Shown: positions 29,847 through 39,240 of the stretch, piece by piece
How positions within the stretch are numbered: the first letter of the stretch is position 1
Layout of the letters: each line of letters opens with the position of its first letter
Source of the DNA: an uncultured Schlesneria sp.
Lineage (GTDB): Bacteria; Planctomycetota; Planctomycetia; Planctomycetales; Planctomycetaceae
DNA length: 64,000 nucleotides
Direction: 5' to 3'
Assembly: GCA_903899985.1 (NCBI GenBank)
Contig: CAIULL010000168.1
Location: forward strand, 1-64,000
Program-made: the position numbers and the translations under genes
Notes under the pieces: generated by a model
What the model saw: the letters and a program-made list of their open reading frames with translations, nothing else
Databases searched by the model: none
Told to the model about the DNA's origin: nothing

Positions 29847-32318
29847 ATGTCGCTGGTACGAATTGTCGGAACGATCCTTTTGTTTTCCGTAAGGGTTGCC
29901 ATTGCGGCGGAACCGGACGCGGTGATTCAAGTGTCTGCCGACAGGACCATCGCCAGGATTTCCCCCTTCACAACAGGGGCGTGTATTGAAGACGTCAATC
30001 ACGAGATCTACGGCGGTCTTTACAGCCAGATGGTCTTTGGCGAAAGCTTTCAGGAGCCACCGATCACTGAAAGTCCGCCTGGATTTTCGGCCTTTGGCGG
30101 CGCCTGGCTCGTGCAGAATGGCGAGGTTGCCGCGGCGGCCGGTGACGGCCCGAAGCTGATTCACCAACAGACGAAACTGTCCGATGGTGAAGCTTCAGTC
30201 GAAATTCTGTTTCCCGATAAAAAGTCGGGTAATGCCGGTTTGATTCTCAGGGTCGATCGACCTGCTGTGGGAGCCGATCACTTTACGGGATATGAAATCG
30301 CATTATACCCGGAAACCGGGACGTTGTTGCTGGGACGCCATCGACAGAACTGGGAACCGATCACAACGGTTCCCTGTCCTGTTCCCATCCAAGAATGGAT
30401 CACGCTGTCGGTTCAATTGAAGGGTCGATCGTTTACGGTCACCGTCAACGGACAGGTTCAACTTCAACACGAGGACAATCAACATCCTCTGCTTGAAGGA
30501 CAAGTCGGGTTGCGGACGTGGCGGCGGGAAGCCATGTTCCGAAACATGAAGGTCAAAACCGGCGACCATATTGAACAGATCCCGTTTAAGGATTCGCCAC
30601 AGGGGGTCGATGCTGTCAGCGGAATGTGGCGAGCCGTCAGGCGGGGAAATTGTCAGGGCGAAATCGCCTTGGAAAATTCAGGATTTGTCGGCCGACAGAG
30701 TCAACGAATGACATTAAAGTCGAGCGATGGTCAGATTGGAGTGGAAAATCGTGGCCTCAATCGATGGGGCATGAACTTTGTCGCGGGTCAGCCGTACGAA
30801 GTCATCGTCTGGGCGAAAACAGTCAGTTCTGAAAAAATCGATGTCGCATTCGAAAGTCGTTCCGGAAGTCGCATTCTGGCTGAAGCTCAGGCGACCCTAA
30901 AAGAAGGGGATTGGCAACGACTTGAATTGACACTGACGCCAACCGAAGCCGATTCGCGAGGCAACCTGGTCGTGTCACTCAAACAGCCCGGCTCTGTCAT
31001 CCTCGGATATGTTTCTGTGCAACCAGGTGCATGGGGTCGATTCAAAGGGTTGCCCGTTCGAAAAGACGTCAGCGAGGCATTGATTGCACAAGGCTTGACC
31101 GTGCTGCGATATGGGGGTTCGATGGTGAACTGTCCCGAATACCGCTGGAAGCAGATGATCGGACCGCGAGATCGGCGTCAACCTTACAAAGGGACATGGT
31201 ATCCGTATTCAACCAATGGATGGGGGATCATCGACTTCATCAGCTTCTGCGAGGCGGCGCGGTTTTTGTGCATCCCGGATCTGAGCATTGATGAGACACC
31301 TCAGGACATGGCTGATTTCGTTGAGTACGTCAACGGACCGGCTGACAGCGAATGGGGTCGTCGCCGTGTTGCCGACGGGCATCCGGCCCCGTATGGATTG
31401 AAATACATCCAGCTGGGAAACGAAGAGGCGGTGAACGATGTTTACTGGCAAAAATTCAAGCCGCTGGTCGAAGCGATCTGGAGTCGAGATCCAAACATCA
31501 TCCCGATCGTCGGAGACTTTGCCTATGGAAAGCCGATCACCGATCCTTACGACTTTCCGGGTGCCCCGAGCATCAAGAGTCTGGCGGCTCATAAACAGAT
31601 TCTTGATTTCGCGCATCAACACGGAAAGCCGGTCTGGTTCGATGTCCATATCTGGAACGATGGATTACGCGACGCCGATCCGCAGATTGAAATTCTTGGC
31701 GGATTGATCGACTGGTTGGGAAAATTGAGCCCCAACGCGGATTTTCGTGTCTGTGTATTCGAAGAAAACTCCAATAATCACTTGTGGCGTCGAGGACTGG
31801 CCCATGCTCGAACAATCAATCAGTTGCAGCGCTTTGGTGACAAAGTACCGATTGTTTGTGCCGCAAATTGTCTTCAACCCGACGGCCAGAATGACAATGG
31901 CTGGGATCAGGGTCTGGTGTTTCTGTCACCGTCCCACGTGTGGATACAATCGTCTGCTCACGTCACACGAATGATTTCCAAGAACAGTCTGCCGCGCTGC
32001 GTCGCAACGGAATGTCAAAGTCCGAATGATGCACTTGATGTCACCGCGCGTACCAGCGATGACGGAAAGGTCCTGGTCCTGCAGGTCGTCAATTCCGAAA
32101 ATCGACCCCTTTCAACTCGTCTGAATATTTCCGGGTATGATTTGTCAGGCTGCGTGGTGAAGATCTCGCAGATCACAGGACACCTGGATGAACACAATCA
32201 GGAAACCGATCCAGATCGGATCGTACCAGTCGATCGGGTCTGGCACCCGGTATTTGACGCGGCAGGGTCCAGGTACGTTTTTCCTCCACAGTCGTTTTCG
32301 ATTCTGCGATTTGAGTGA
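29847..32318 (+). CDS. Secreted GH51-like alpha-L-arabinofuranosidase with inserted lectin-like domain
   Basis: An 823-aa exported protein (signal peptide to about residue 21). The GH51 N-terminal strand (ISPFTTGACIEDVNHEIYGG) is followed by a concanavalin-A/LamG-like domain (about 70-235; VGLRTWRREAMFRNMKV), a CBM-like sandwich (about 245-390), then the TIM barrel (VLRYGGSMVNCPEYRW). The acid/base motif LGNEE lies near residue 524, and a candidate nucleophile Glu lies in CVFEENSNNH near residue 638, where classical members have a DEW-type motif. A C-terminal beta-sandwich closes the protein. It likely releases arabinose or related residues from polysaccharide. The start after SRTAQ-like residues is set by the signal peptide (ATG 29847). 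Confidence 0.82.
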   Translation: MSLVRIVGTILLFSVRVAIAAEPDAVIQVSADRTIARISPFTTGACIEDVNHEIYGGLYSQMVFGESFQEPPITESPPGFSAFGGAWLVQNGEVAAAAGDGPKLIHQQTKLSDGEASVEILFPDKKSGNAGLILRVDRPAVGADHFTGYEIALYPETGTLLLGRHRQNWEPITTVPCPVPIQEWITLSVQLKGRSFTVTVNGQVQLQHEDNQHPLLEGQVGLRTWRREAMFRNMKVKTGDHIEQIPFKDSPQGVDAVSGMWRAVRRGNCQGEIALENSGFVGRQSQRMTLKSSDGQIGVENRGLNRWGMNFVAGQPYEVIVWAKTVSSEKIDVAFESRSGSRILAEAQATLKEGDWQRLELTLTPTEADSRGNLVVSLKQPGSVILGYVSVQPGAWGRFKGLPVRKDVSEALIAQGLTVLRYGGSMVNCPEYRWKQMIGPRDRRQPYKGTWYPYSTNGWGIIDFISFCEAARFLCIPDLSIDETPQDMADFVEYVNGPADSEWGRRRVADGHPAPYGLKYIQLGNEEAVNDVYWQKFKPLVEAIWSRDPNIIPIVGDFAYGKPITDPYDFPGAPSIKSLAAHKQILDFAHQHGKPVWFDVHIWNDGLRDADPQIEILGGLIDWLGKLSPNADFRVCVFEENSNNHLWRRGLAHARTINQLQRFGDKVPIVCAANCLQPDGQNDNGWDQGLVFLSPSHVWIQSSAHVTRMISKNSLPRCVATECQSPNDALDVTARTSDDGKVLVLQVVNSENRPLSTRLNISGYDLSGCVVKISQITGHLDEHNQETDPDRIVPVDRVWHPVFDAAGSRYVFPPQSFSILRFE

Positions 32319-32454
32319 CATTCGCCTCGACGAAAATCGTGACAAGCACGAAAACATTTGTTTTCATTCGGGCCGCTCAGCAGCCGCATCAACGCGCGAA
32401 CGATTCTCCTATTCTCAGCCCATCGTTCGACGCGCATCAACCGGCTGTGCCGGT

Positions 32455-35400
32455 TCAATTCGCTTGAACTGCCGGTTTGGCGTTGTTCGGTGCGACGGCC
32501 ACCGGGCCGTCAGTTGGAGCCAATCGTAAGCGCATGTTGTACGACTTGAGATCGATTGAGGGCTCGCCGGGGTTAATTCCGACCGCGTGAAAACCACTGT
32601 AAGAAGACGGAATCTCGGCATTGATCAGCATCTTACCGGTTTGTTTGTGTATGGCGGTGAGATTTAATGTCCCAATTCCGATATTGGCCGGACCACGTGG
32701 TTTCCAGGATCGAGACACACACAGCAACACGGGTAACGTCGAGAATCGATCGATGACCAGATTCTGATGTTTGATCTCAAGTGGTGGCCAGGCAAATTGA
32801 TGACCTTTGCGATTCCAACAGTAGATCGTCCCATTCATCCGAATAGAAGCGAGGTTTTCGCCGTACGTTTGATGACCGCTATCCTGCGAATTGACGATCA
32901 GGTAAATCCGGTCGTCGTCGGAAAGCAAGTACCTTTCTTGAGGTCGTTCAACCTTCTTTCCCGGAATTGATTCGAGAGCCGTCATTTGGCCGGTCGCGAC
33001 ATCGATTCGCTGGATCTGGCCATCTGCAAAAAGGGCGACAACTTCGTCTTCTCCCAGTGGACTGACCAACGTTCCAGGTGGGAATTCAAGTTTCCATCTG
33101 GTTGAGTCTGTAACAGGGTCGTGAAGTCTCAATAAGACTTTTTGTCGGCCGATTCCGATCACCCTTAACGGATTTGAACCCGCAAATTCAAGCAATACAA
33201 GAGAAGATCCGTGTGCCATGATGGCGTTGTTTAACATTTTTGTGGCACCGGGAACCTCGAGCGGTTTGCCATCAATCGCGCGAAACGCCAGCGCTTCATC
33301 CTTGCCGGGGATGATGACGAACAGTGTGTCTCGAGTGCCGACAACAACAGCATGCATGGGAAGTCCATCGAGTTTCCATACTTCCTCTCCGGTTCGTGGA
33401 TCGAGAATCGAAAGAGATCGACGTCCATAAACGCACAAATAGTCTGGTTGAACGATTGCAAGACTGCCCGTTTGTTGTGCCCTTTGCAAAAACAATGATT
33501 GGGCACCATCGTTCTGACCGGGTGCCGTCATGGACCTCAAAACAAAGCGATTCGAATGACGCCCCGACGCAAGACCGTCATTCTGGTCCCCGAGTGACTT
33601 CGTCCAGAGGACTTGTCGGTCGACGGGTGAGATTGCGTGCAAGATCCCACGATTGACGAAAAACAATTGATGCCCAATTTGTCGGCAACTCAAGTGACCT
33701 TCATCGAGACCTCGACCGGCGGCACGAAGAGGGACCATCCATTCGACGGAACCAGTTGCGGACGATTCCAGGACAAGACGTTGTTCGTTCTGGTATGCAT
33801 CAATACTGATTCGATCAAAGAACGGTAATGGTGTATCGAGGATCACGTTTTGCGCGGGCTGAAGATGATTAACGACGGAATGGACTGGTCGCATCGGCGT
33901 TTCAGGCCAGGTCAACACCTGCGTTGCAGGCTCAAAATTGAGTTCCTTGTTTTCACGCGCGGCGTCTGCCAGTTTGATACCCGTCATCCCATCACGAACC
34001 AACACGTCAGGGTACTTTGACCTCAGTAATTCATAGTAATAAACAGCATCAGCGGGTCGTTGAACTTGAATCATCAACCTGGCCAGTCGCTCGACCGCTT
34101 GCGAGGCGACAGTCTGATTGGAGTCGCCGACCAGTTGCTGCAAAACGATCCGGGCACCCGCGAGATCCTTGGCGTCGACCAGCCATTCGACCAGTCGTTG
34201 CCGTGCATTGATCGCAGCCGGGTGGAACGAAAACAACGTGACGATGCGTTGGCAGTCTTTAAGGCTGAGACCTGCTGCTTCAGTGGTGATTCGCACGATT
34301 CGATCATCAATCACCTGTCGTTCGGCTTCTGGTGTCGCTGACCAGAGATCCAACATTCGGCCACTCAACCAGACAGTTCGTTTTGCCGTGATGCGACGAT
34401 CATCGGAACGAGTGATCTCGGTATCGCCTGACTCCTCTGCCAGTTTACGGATGACATCGAATGCCTCGACCGGTTTTTGTTCGCCCAGCAGCTTTTCAGC
34501 GGTCAATTCCCAATACAGCAGTTTCTCGGCCGGTGTTGCGGCCAGTCTTCGCAAATCCTCCAGTTCTTCGCCACGATGAAGAACGTCATTTTCGATAACG
34601 GTCGAAAGAGATTCAATGAGTGCCGCATGGTGTCGCGATCGTTCTTCCGGTAACAAGCGATCTGGGGCAATCCGTCGCAACAGGGAAAGAGCGTCAGAAT
34701 AGTCGCGGTTCAAAAGTTGTATTTCGCTTGAGCGCAACAACGCGGTCGGATCGTCTGGATCGGCCTTCAGTCGTTGTTGAATCTCTGCCAGCAGTGCATC
34801 ACGTTGCCGATAGACCGTTAATCCTGTCGGGCTGAGCGAAACCAGTTTTCCATGGTGCATTGCCAGATTGCCAAGCGAAGGTTGATTTGACGCGACGAAT
34901 GTTTGCGATAACCGCTTTCCGGTCGCTAATTCAAGGGAGCGCAATTCACCGTTATTCAATGGCAGATAAAAACGATCATCGACGACGACCCCGCGGCCGG
35001 ACGGTCGAATTCCGTCATCTAAGGGAGCTGACCAGGCTGTCAGTCCATCGGAAAGGTTGAATGCCGTGACACTTGTATCACCGACGATCAGGACCTTCTG
35101 GTCAAATACCCCGGCGAGGTAAAGCCCCTGTTCCTTCGGCTGTTCCCAGATACGACGCCCATCAACGGCGCTCAGGCAGACAAGAATGGGGTGTTCCTGC
35201 GGAGTATAAACGACATAATTTCCGACAATGACCGGTGCCGAAGGGGACCACAGCTCGTTCAAGTCACGTTGTTTAAGCAGCTGCGAACCATTTTCCTGTT
35301 CATTTTGGTCCCCACCCGAATTCGGTGTGTATCGATGAGCCCAAAGGACAGACTGCCGCATGCGGTCGATTGCGACCAGCCAACCAACGGTTGTCGGACA

Positions 35401-37194
35401 GATAATGACTCCGTCACCCACGGCAACCTGTGACGTAATCCATCGCCGGGCGATATCAAGATCGATTTTGGTATCAGCATATGCGATCAATTGCGACCAT
35501 TTTGGAACACCGGTTTGTCTGTCGAGTGACCAGAGCTTGATATCGTCACCCTTACCGGCAACGACGAACAATTCGTCGCCATCCACAGCAGGCGTTCCGT
35601 AGAAATATGATCCGGCGAGGGGAGGATCAAACGCTTCACGGGATTCGTTACCTCCCAGGCTCCACAACGTTCGTCCCGTCTGCAGGTCGTACGAGACCAG
35701 GCGGTTGGTTTTCCAGGGGAGTCCAAAAGGATCATTCGTATCGTTGTTGCCGTCCCAACCCCAATGTTGACCAGGCTGATTGCGCGAGAGAATTCCGTGA
35801 TCTTCGATGGCAAACAGTTGCTTTCCGTCGCTGCTGATCAGTCCATAAACGCCATCACGAAACAAAAGACTGGTCAGCGGACTGAATTCGGGCGCGGAGC
35901 CCTGATATTCGCTTAAATGCTGGAACGGATTGGCACGAAATCGCCAGGCGTCTTGAGGATCAACCTGTTGAGGGGGCAGTCCGCCGAGAATCCGTTCGGC
36001 GGAGACCCCTTCCACGCTTTCCCAGAGCGGGCGACCTCGTTCAATCTCGACACTGCGTATCCCTCGCAGATCGCGGTAAATCACCTTGCCATCCACGACC
36101 AGTGGAATCGAAGTCAGAATCATTGACCGCTTTTGATCCTGTAAGTCCTGAACGAGCCACTTCAGCGAGTCTCGTACCAGGCGGCTGGATGTGAGCGGCA
36201 AAAACCAGTCTGGCGAAAGCAGCGGGTCACCACCGATTGCGGTTCCGATTCGAGCTGCAGTTCCGTAAAGCTGAGTCCAATCCGCCAAAGCGACCGAATG
36301 CAAGGCCGTTTCCACCTGAACCTGCTGGAGCCATTCCGAGGCTTTAACAGAGCTGGTTCCGACCCCTACAAGCGTGTTCGGGCCCTTGGAAAGTTGACTG
36401 AGGATTGCGCTGGCTGCCGTGGAATCTCCTGATCGAGCGAAGGAAATCGCGGCTCGCAATCGCCAGGAATCACTCTTTGCAATCGGAGCAGGTGACGCGG
36501 CCAGTTCTTCAAACCACCTCGCCGCCAGGCCAAATTCGGAGCGGTCAAAGTGCAACATACCCAGATAGTTGGCCGCCTCGTATCCGGCGGCGGTGTGGAA
36601 AAATCGGGTCGCAACGTTCACGTACTCGGACGTTTGACCGCTACGACGCGCTGCGGTCAGTTGTTGCTGAGCCAGTCCACCATATTGCGACCGATACTCA
36701 ACCAGGGTCGCCTCAGGAAGTTGACCAAGCATCTGATTCGCGGTTCGACGAACCGATTGCCACGGTCCCTTCGCCGATCGGTGCAGCGAGTCTTCCGGTT
36801 GATCGAGCAGCCGTTGGAACAGTTCGATCGCCAATTTCCAATTTTTTTGTTTCACGGAAAGTTCGGCCGCCTGCAGCAGCTGTTCAATCTTTGCATCATG
36901 CGGTGCCCGACTGTCGATCGCATCGTGTCCCGATTCCGTGTTTTCCTTGTTGGGCTGATGATCAGGCAAAGGTCGCTTCCTCTGCGGAGCGCGACCGGGG
37001 TTTCCCTTGGGAACAAACACATCCCGAAAAAAATCCTGCAGTATTCGAACTTGTGCTTCGGTCGGTGCCGGGGGAATGTCTTTATCATCGGCAAAAGAAG
37101 TGAGTCCGCGCGACAGGACGATCGCGAGAAAAATGAACAAACCACGTCCTGCAGATGTCAGGAAAGTTGAATGATGAGATTGTTGACGACTCAT
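32455..37194 (-). CDS. Giant secreted PQQ-like beta-propeller/TPR protein
   Basis: A 1579-aa exported protein. The signal peptide is within the first 45 residues (GLFIFLAIVLSRGLTSFA). The N-terminal part has TPR-like helices (LLQAAELSVKQKNWKLAIELF, LGMLHFDRSEFGLAARWFEEL). A PQQ-type eight-blade propeller follows, with W-containing blades (YDLQTGRTLWSLGG, DRQTGVPKWSQLIAY, IDRMRQSVLWAHRY, LSAVDGRRIWEQP), then more TPRs (RLKADPDDPTALLRSSEIQ) and a second propeller (ISPVDRQVLWTKSLG, LDPRTGEEVWKLDG). No PQQ-dehydrogenase catalytic residues are evident, so it is probably a structural or interaction protein. GAGGG precedes ATG 37194. Confidence 0.88.
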   Translation of the reverse strand: MSRQQSHHSTFLTSAGRGLFIFLAIVLSRGLTSFADDKDIPPAPTEAQVRILQDFFRDVFVPKGNPGRAPQRKRPLPDHQPNKENTESGHDAIDSRAPHDAKIEQLLQAAELSVKQKNWKLAIELFQRLLDQPEDSLHRSAKGPWQSVRRTANQMLGQLPEATLVEYRSQYGGLAQQQLTAARRSGQTSEYVNVATRFFHTAAGYEAANYLGMLHFDRSEFGLAARWFEELAASPAPIAKSDSWRLRAAISFARSGDSTAASAILSQLSKGPNTLVGVGTSSVKASEWLQQVQVETALHSVALADWTQLYGTAARIGTAIGGDPLLSPDWFLPLTSSRLVRDSLKWLVQDLQDQKRSMILTSIPLVVDGKVIYRDLRGIRSVEIERGRPLWESVEGVSAERILGGLPPQQVDPQDAWRFRANPFQHLSEYQGSAPEFSPLTSLLFRDGVYGLISSDGKQLFAIEDHGILSRNQPGQHWGWDGNNDTNDPFGLPWKTNRLVSYDLQTGRTLWSLGGNESREAFDPPLAGSYFYGTPAVDGDELFVVAGKGDDIKLWSLDRQTGVPKWSQLIAYADTKIDLDIARRWITSQVAVGDGVIICPTTVGWLVAIDRMRQSVLWAHRYTPNSGGDQNEQENGSQLLKQRDLNELWSPSAPVIVGNYVVYTPQEHPILVCLSAVDGRRIWEQPKEQGLYLAGVFDQKVLIVGDTSVTAFNLSDGLTAWSAPLDDGIRPSGRGVVVDDRFYLPLNNGELRSLELATGKRLSQTFVASNQPSLGNLAMHHGKLVSLSPTGLTVYRQRDALLAEIQQRLKADPDDPTALLRSSEIQLLNRDYSDALSLLRRIAPDRLLPEERSRHHAALIESLSTVIENDVLHRGEELEDLRRLAATPAEKLLYWELTAEKLLGEQKPVEAFDVIRKLAEESGDTEITRSDDRRITAKRTVWLSGRMLDLWSATPEAERQVIDDRIVRITTEAAGLSLKDCQRIVTLFSFHPAAINARQRLVEWLVDAKDLAGARIVLQQLVGDSNQTVASQAVERLARLMIQVQRPADAVYYYELLRSKYPDVLVRDGMTGIKLADAARENKELNFEPATQVLTWPETPMRPVHSVVNHLQPAQNVILDTPLPFFDRISIDAYQNEQRLVLESSATGSVEWMVPLRAAGRGLDEGHLSCRQIGHQLFFVNRGILHAISPVDRQVLWTKSLGDQNDGLASGRHSNRFVLRSMTAPGQNDGAQSLFLQRAQQTGSLAIVQPDYLCVYGRRSLSILDPRTGEEVWKLDGLPMHAVVVGTRDTLFVIIPGKDEALAFRAIDGKPLEVPGATKMLNNAIMAHGSSLVLLEFAGSNPLRVIGIGRQKVLLRLHDPVTDSTRWKLEFPPGTLVSPLGEDEVVALFADGQIQRIDVATGQMTALESIPGKKVERPQERYLLSDDDRIYLIVNSQDSGHQTYGENLASIRMNGTIYCWNRKGHQFAWPPLEIKHQNLVIDRFSTLPVLLCVSRSWKPRGPANIGIGTLNLTAIHKQTGKMLINAEIPSSYSGFHAVGINPGEPSIDLKSYNMRLRLAPTDGPVAVAPNNAKPAVQAN

Positions 37195-37389
37195 TCTCGA
37201 ATCCCTCGTTAGACCGAGCAGGACCGAATCAAGGCGAACACCAGAAAAGAAGCAGTGATTCGCCTGGCTTAACGCCATGATAAGTATATCCACCCCCCTA
37301 CCCTGCAGGTAGGTATTGTTTTCGCAGTTCTGCGGTAATTTCGGGTTTCATCGAGTGTGGTCGAGACTTCGAGGCCCGCCATGATTCGT

Positions 37390-38079
37390 TCAAAAAAGTG
37401 TCCGATTCTCTTTAACGGGACGAAGACATTCGATCGAATCATGATTGACGCTGTTTACCAGCGAACTGACCGGGTTCCCCGTTATCCAATCGTTCGGGCA
37501 GGGGATCAGCAGATTCGTTAACGTACCGGGATCAGTCACGTCCGGGTTCAACCAATGGTCCCAATCGGATTTCGCAAGGATCACTGGCATACGGTCATGA
37601 ATGTTGGCCATGAACTCGTTGGCTTCGGTCGTAATCACCGCACAGGATTCAAGTGTGTCACCATCGGGTGCCTGCCAGTGGTCCCAAATTCCCGCCATGG
37701 CCAATGGTTGACCATCTGCGCGAAAAATATTCCAAGGCTGCTTGGATTTGTTGTCTAACCGCTTCCACTCATAAAATCCATTGGCGGGAATCAGGCAGCG
37801 GCGTTTGCGGAAAGAATCGCTGAAGGAAGGTTTCGAATGAATTGTCTCACACCGGGCGTTATTCAGCGGTGGTCCTGTGACGGGGTTTCTGGTCCAACCC
37901 GGGACCAGCCCCCATTGAACGGGTTCCGCTAGACGCACCCCTTTGGGGTGCATCCGAACGGTAAGAATCTGCTGCATTGGACAAAGATTATACCGAGGCA
38001 GCCATTCCGGCTCGCGAAACAATTCAAAGACCTCGGCCAGATCAGCCGACGACATCCACAGGTTGATTCGTCCACACAC
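37390..38079 (-). CDS. SOS response-associated peptidase (SRAP/HMCES/YedK)
   Basis: A 229-aa protein that binds abasic sites in single-stranded DNA and forms a covalent thiazolidine crosslink through Cys2, protecting the genome during replication. Cys2 is present (MCGR), the NARCETI motif supplies the Asn/Arg contacts, GFYEWKR carries the catalytic Glu, and NIHDRMPVIL carries the catalytic His. The length and order match the family. It is a single gene; no LexA box was looked for beyond its upstream 80 bp, which show none obvious. Confidence 0.94.
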   Translation of the reverse strand: MCGRINLWMSSADLAEVFELFREPEWLPRYNLCPMQQILTVRMHPKGVRLAEPVQWGLVPGWTRNPVTGPPLNNARCETIHSKPSFSDSFRKRRCLIPANGFYEWKRLDNKSKQPWNIFRADGQPLAMAGIWDHWQAPDGDTLESCAVITTEANEFMANIHDRMPVILAKSDWDHWLNPDVTDPGTLTNLLIPCPNDWITGNPVSSLVNSVNHDSIECLRPVKENRTLF

Positions 38080-38158
38080 GATGTTTTTGCTTGCGGCGAA
38101 GATTAATGGAGTTCAGACACTCCGTTCCTGTCGTGCCCCGGATGAACGCGCCGATCGC

Positions 38159-38968
38159 TTATCCGAGTTTGACATCAAGTGGCGGAGCGCCCATGACATG
38201 GTAACCACTGTCACAATGATGCGTTTCACCAGTCACTCCACTGGAAAGATCACTCAAAAGATACAGACCAGACTTACCGACTTCTTCGACATCGACGTTC
38301 CGGCGAAGCGGTGACATCGAACCGTACAAGTTCAGCATCAGATCGATGCCGCTGACTGCGGATGAACTGAGGGTCCTGATCGGACCGGCACTGAGTGCGT
38401 TCACGCGAATTTTCTTTTGACCCAACTCGGCAGCCAGATACTCAACGGATGATTCGAGAGCCGCTTTACATAGCCCCATGACGTTGTAACCGGGGATCAC
38501 TTTTTCGCCCCCCAGGTACGACAGGGTAATGATACTGCCCCCGTTCGGCATCAACTCTTGAGCCCGCTTGCAGATCGCCATCAGGCTGAAGACACTGATA
38601 TCCATCGACGTCTTGAATCCTTCGCGACTGACCGCGTAGACAGGACCTTTCAGGTCTTCCATCGGAGCATAAGCAATGGAGTGAACGATAAAGTCGATCG
38701 TTCCAAACGTTTCTTTTGCGAGGGCAAACGTCTTGTCCAGATCGTCATCCTTCTGAACATCGCACGAGACCAGCATCTTGGCCCCGATGGGTTCAACCAG
38801 TTTACGGACACGACGTTCCATTTTCGGACTGGCTGGGTCTCGGTCAGGAAGATGCGTGAAACCAAGTTCAGCGCCTTCCTTATGCAATTGCTCGGTAATC
38901 GCCCATGCGATCGAGTAATCGTTGGCGATCCCAAACACCAGACCTTTTTTTCCCGCCATCAAACTCAT
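38159..38968 (-). CDS. fabI: Enoyl-[acyl-carrier-protein] reductase (NADH)
   Basis: A 269-aa short-chain dehydrogenase that reduces enoyl-ACP in the last step of fatty acid elongation. FabI features are [16 protein letters not shown] at the cofactor site, the [10 protein letters not shown] region and [12 protein letters not shown]. The catalytic Tyr is within [12 protein letters not shown] (Y-x6-K spacing of FabI), and [18 protein letters not shown] forms the substrate loop. The end, [13 protein letters not shown], is also typical. A palindromic repeat lies upstream. Triclosan-target residues resemble the FabI type rather than FabV or FabL. Confidence 0.96.
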   Translation of the reverse strand: MSLMAGKKGLVFGIANDYSIAWAITEQLHKEGAELGFTHLPDRDPASPKMERRVRKLVEPIGAKMLVSCDVQKDDDLDKTFALAKETFGTIDFIVHSIAYAPMEDLKGPVYAVSREGFKTSMDISVFSLMAICKRAQELMPNGGSIITLSYLGGEKVIPGYNVMGLCKAALESSVEYLAAELGQKKIRVNALSAGPIRTLSSSAVSGIDLMLNLYGSMSPLRRNVDVEEVGKSGLYLLSDLSSGVTGETHHCDSGYHVMGAPPLDVKLG

Positions 38969-39119
38969 CGTCGTTTCCTTCTGTAATCAGCGGCAACTCC
39001 GTCGCCGCATATTCCGTAAACCCGCAGCCGATGATCACACGATAACAGAGTCGGAAAAAGCCGCAACCGTCAGCCCCGAATGCAATCACATGAAGCCGCA
39101 CTTCAAAATTGTGACCTTT

Positions 39120-39218
39120 GTGGCTGCTTAGAAGTCTTGGGGCAAGCAGTGTCTTCTCGTGTCCAGCTTTTGAAGCCCGAAGAGCACTGCTTGACCCAGA
39201 GCGGTCAAGCAGTGGCAC
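39120..39218. repeat. GTGCCAC/GTGGCAC palindromic element, copy C
   Basis: Its left end GTGGCTGCTTAGAAGTCTT is degenerate; AAGCAGTGTCTTCTC is in the middle and the right core is GAAGAGCACTGCTTGACCCA with GGTCAAGCAGTGGCAC. It is very close to the reverse complement of copy A. It lies between the fabI start and the stop codon of the TPR gene, both on minus. Confidence 0.85.
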
Positions 39219-39240
39219 GGACTCAATGGAAATACAGTCG

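Noticed and set aside
36405-37170. Plus-strand ORFs of 232 and 206 aa antisense to the giant PQQ protein
   Set aside because: Low-complexity Arg/Ser/Pro-rich translations typical of antisense frames in GC-rich genes.
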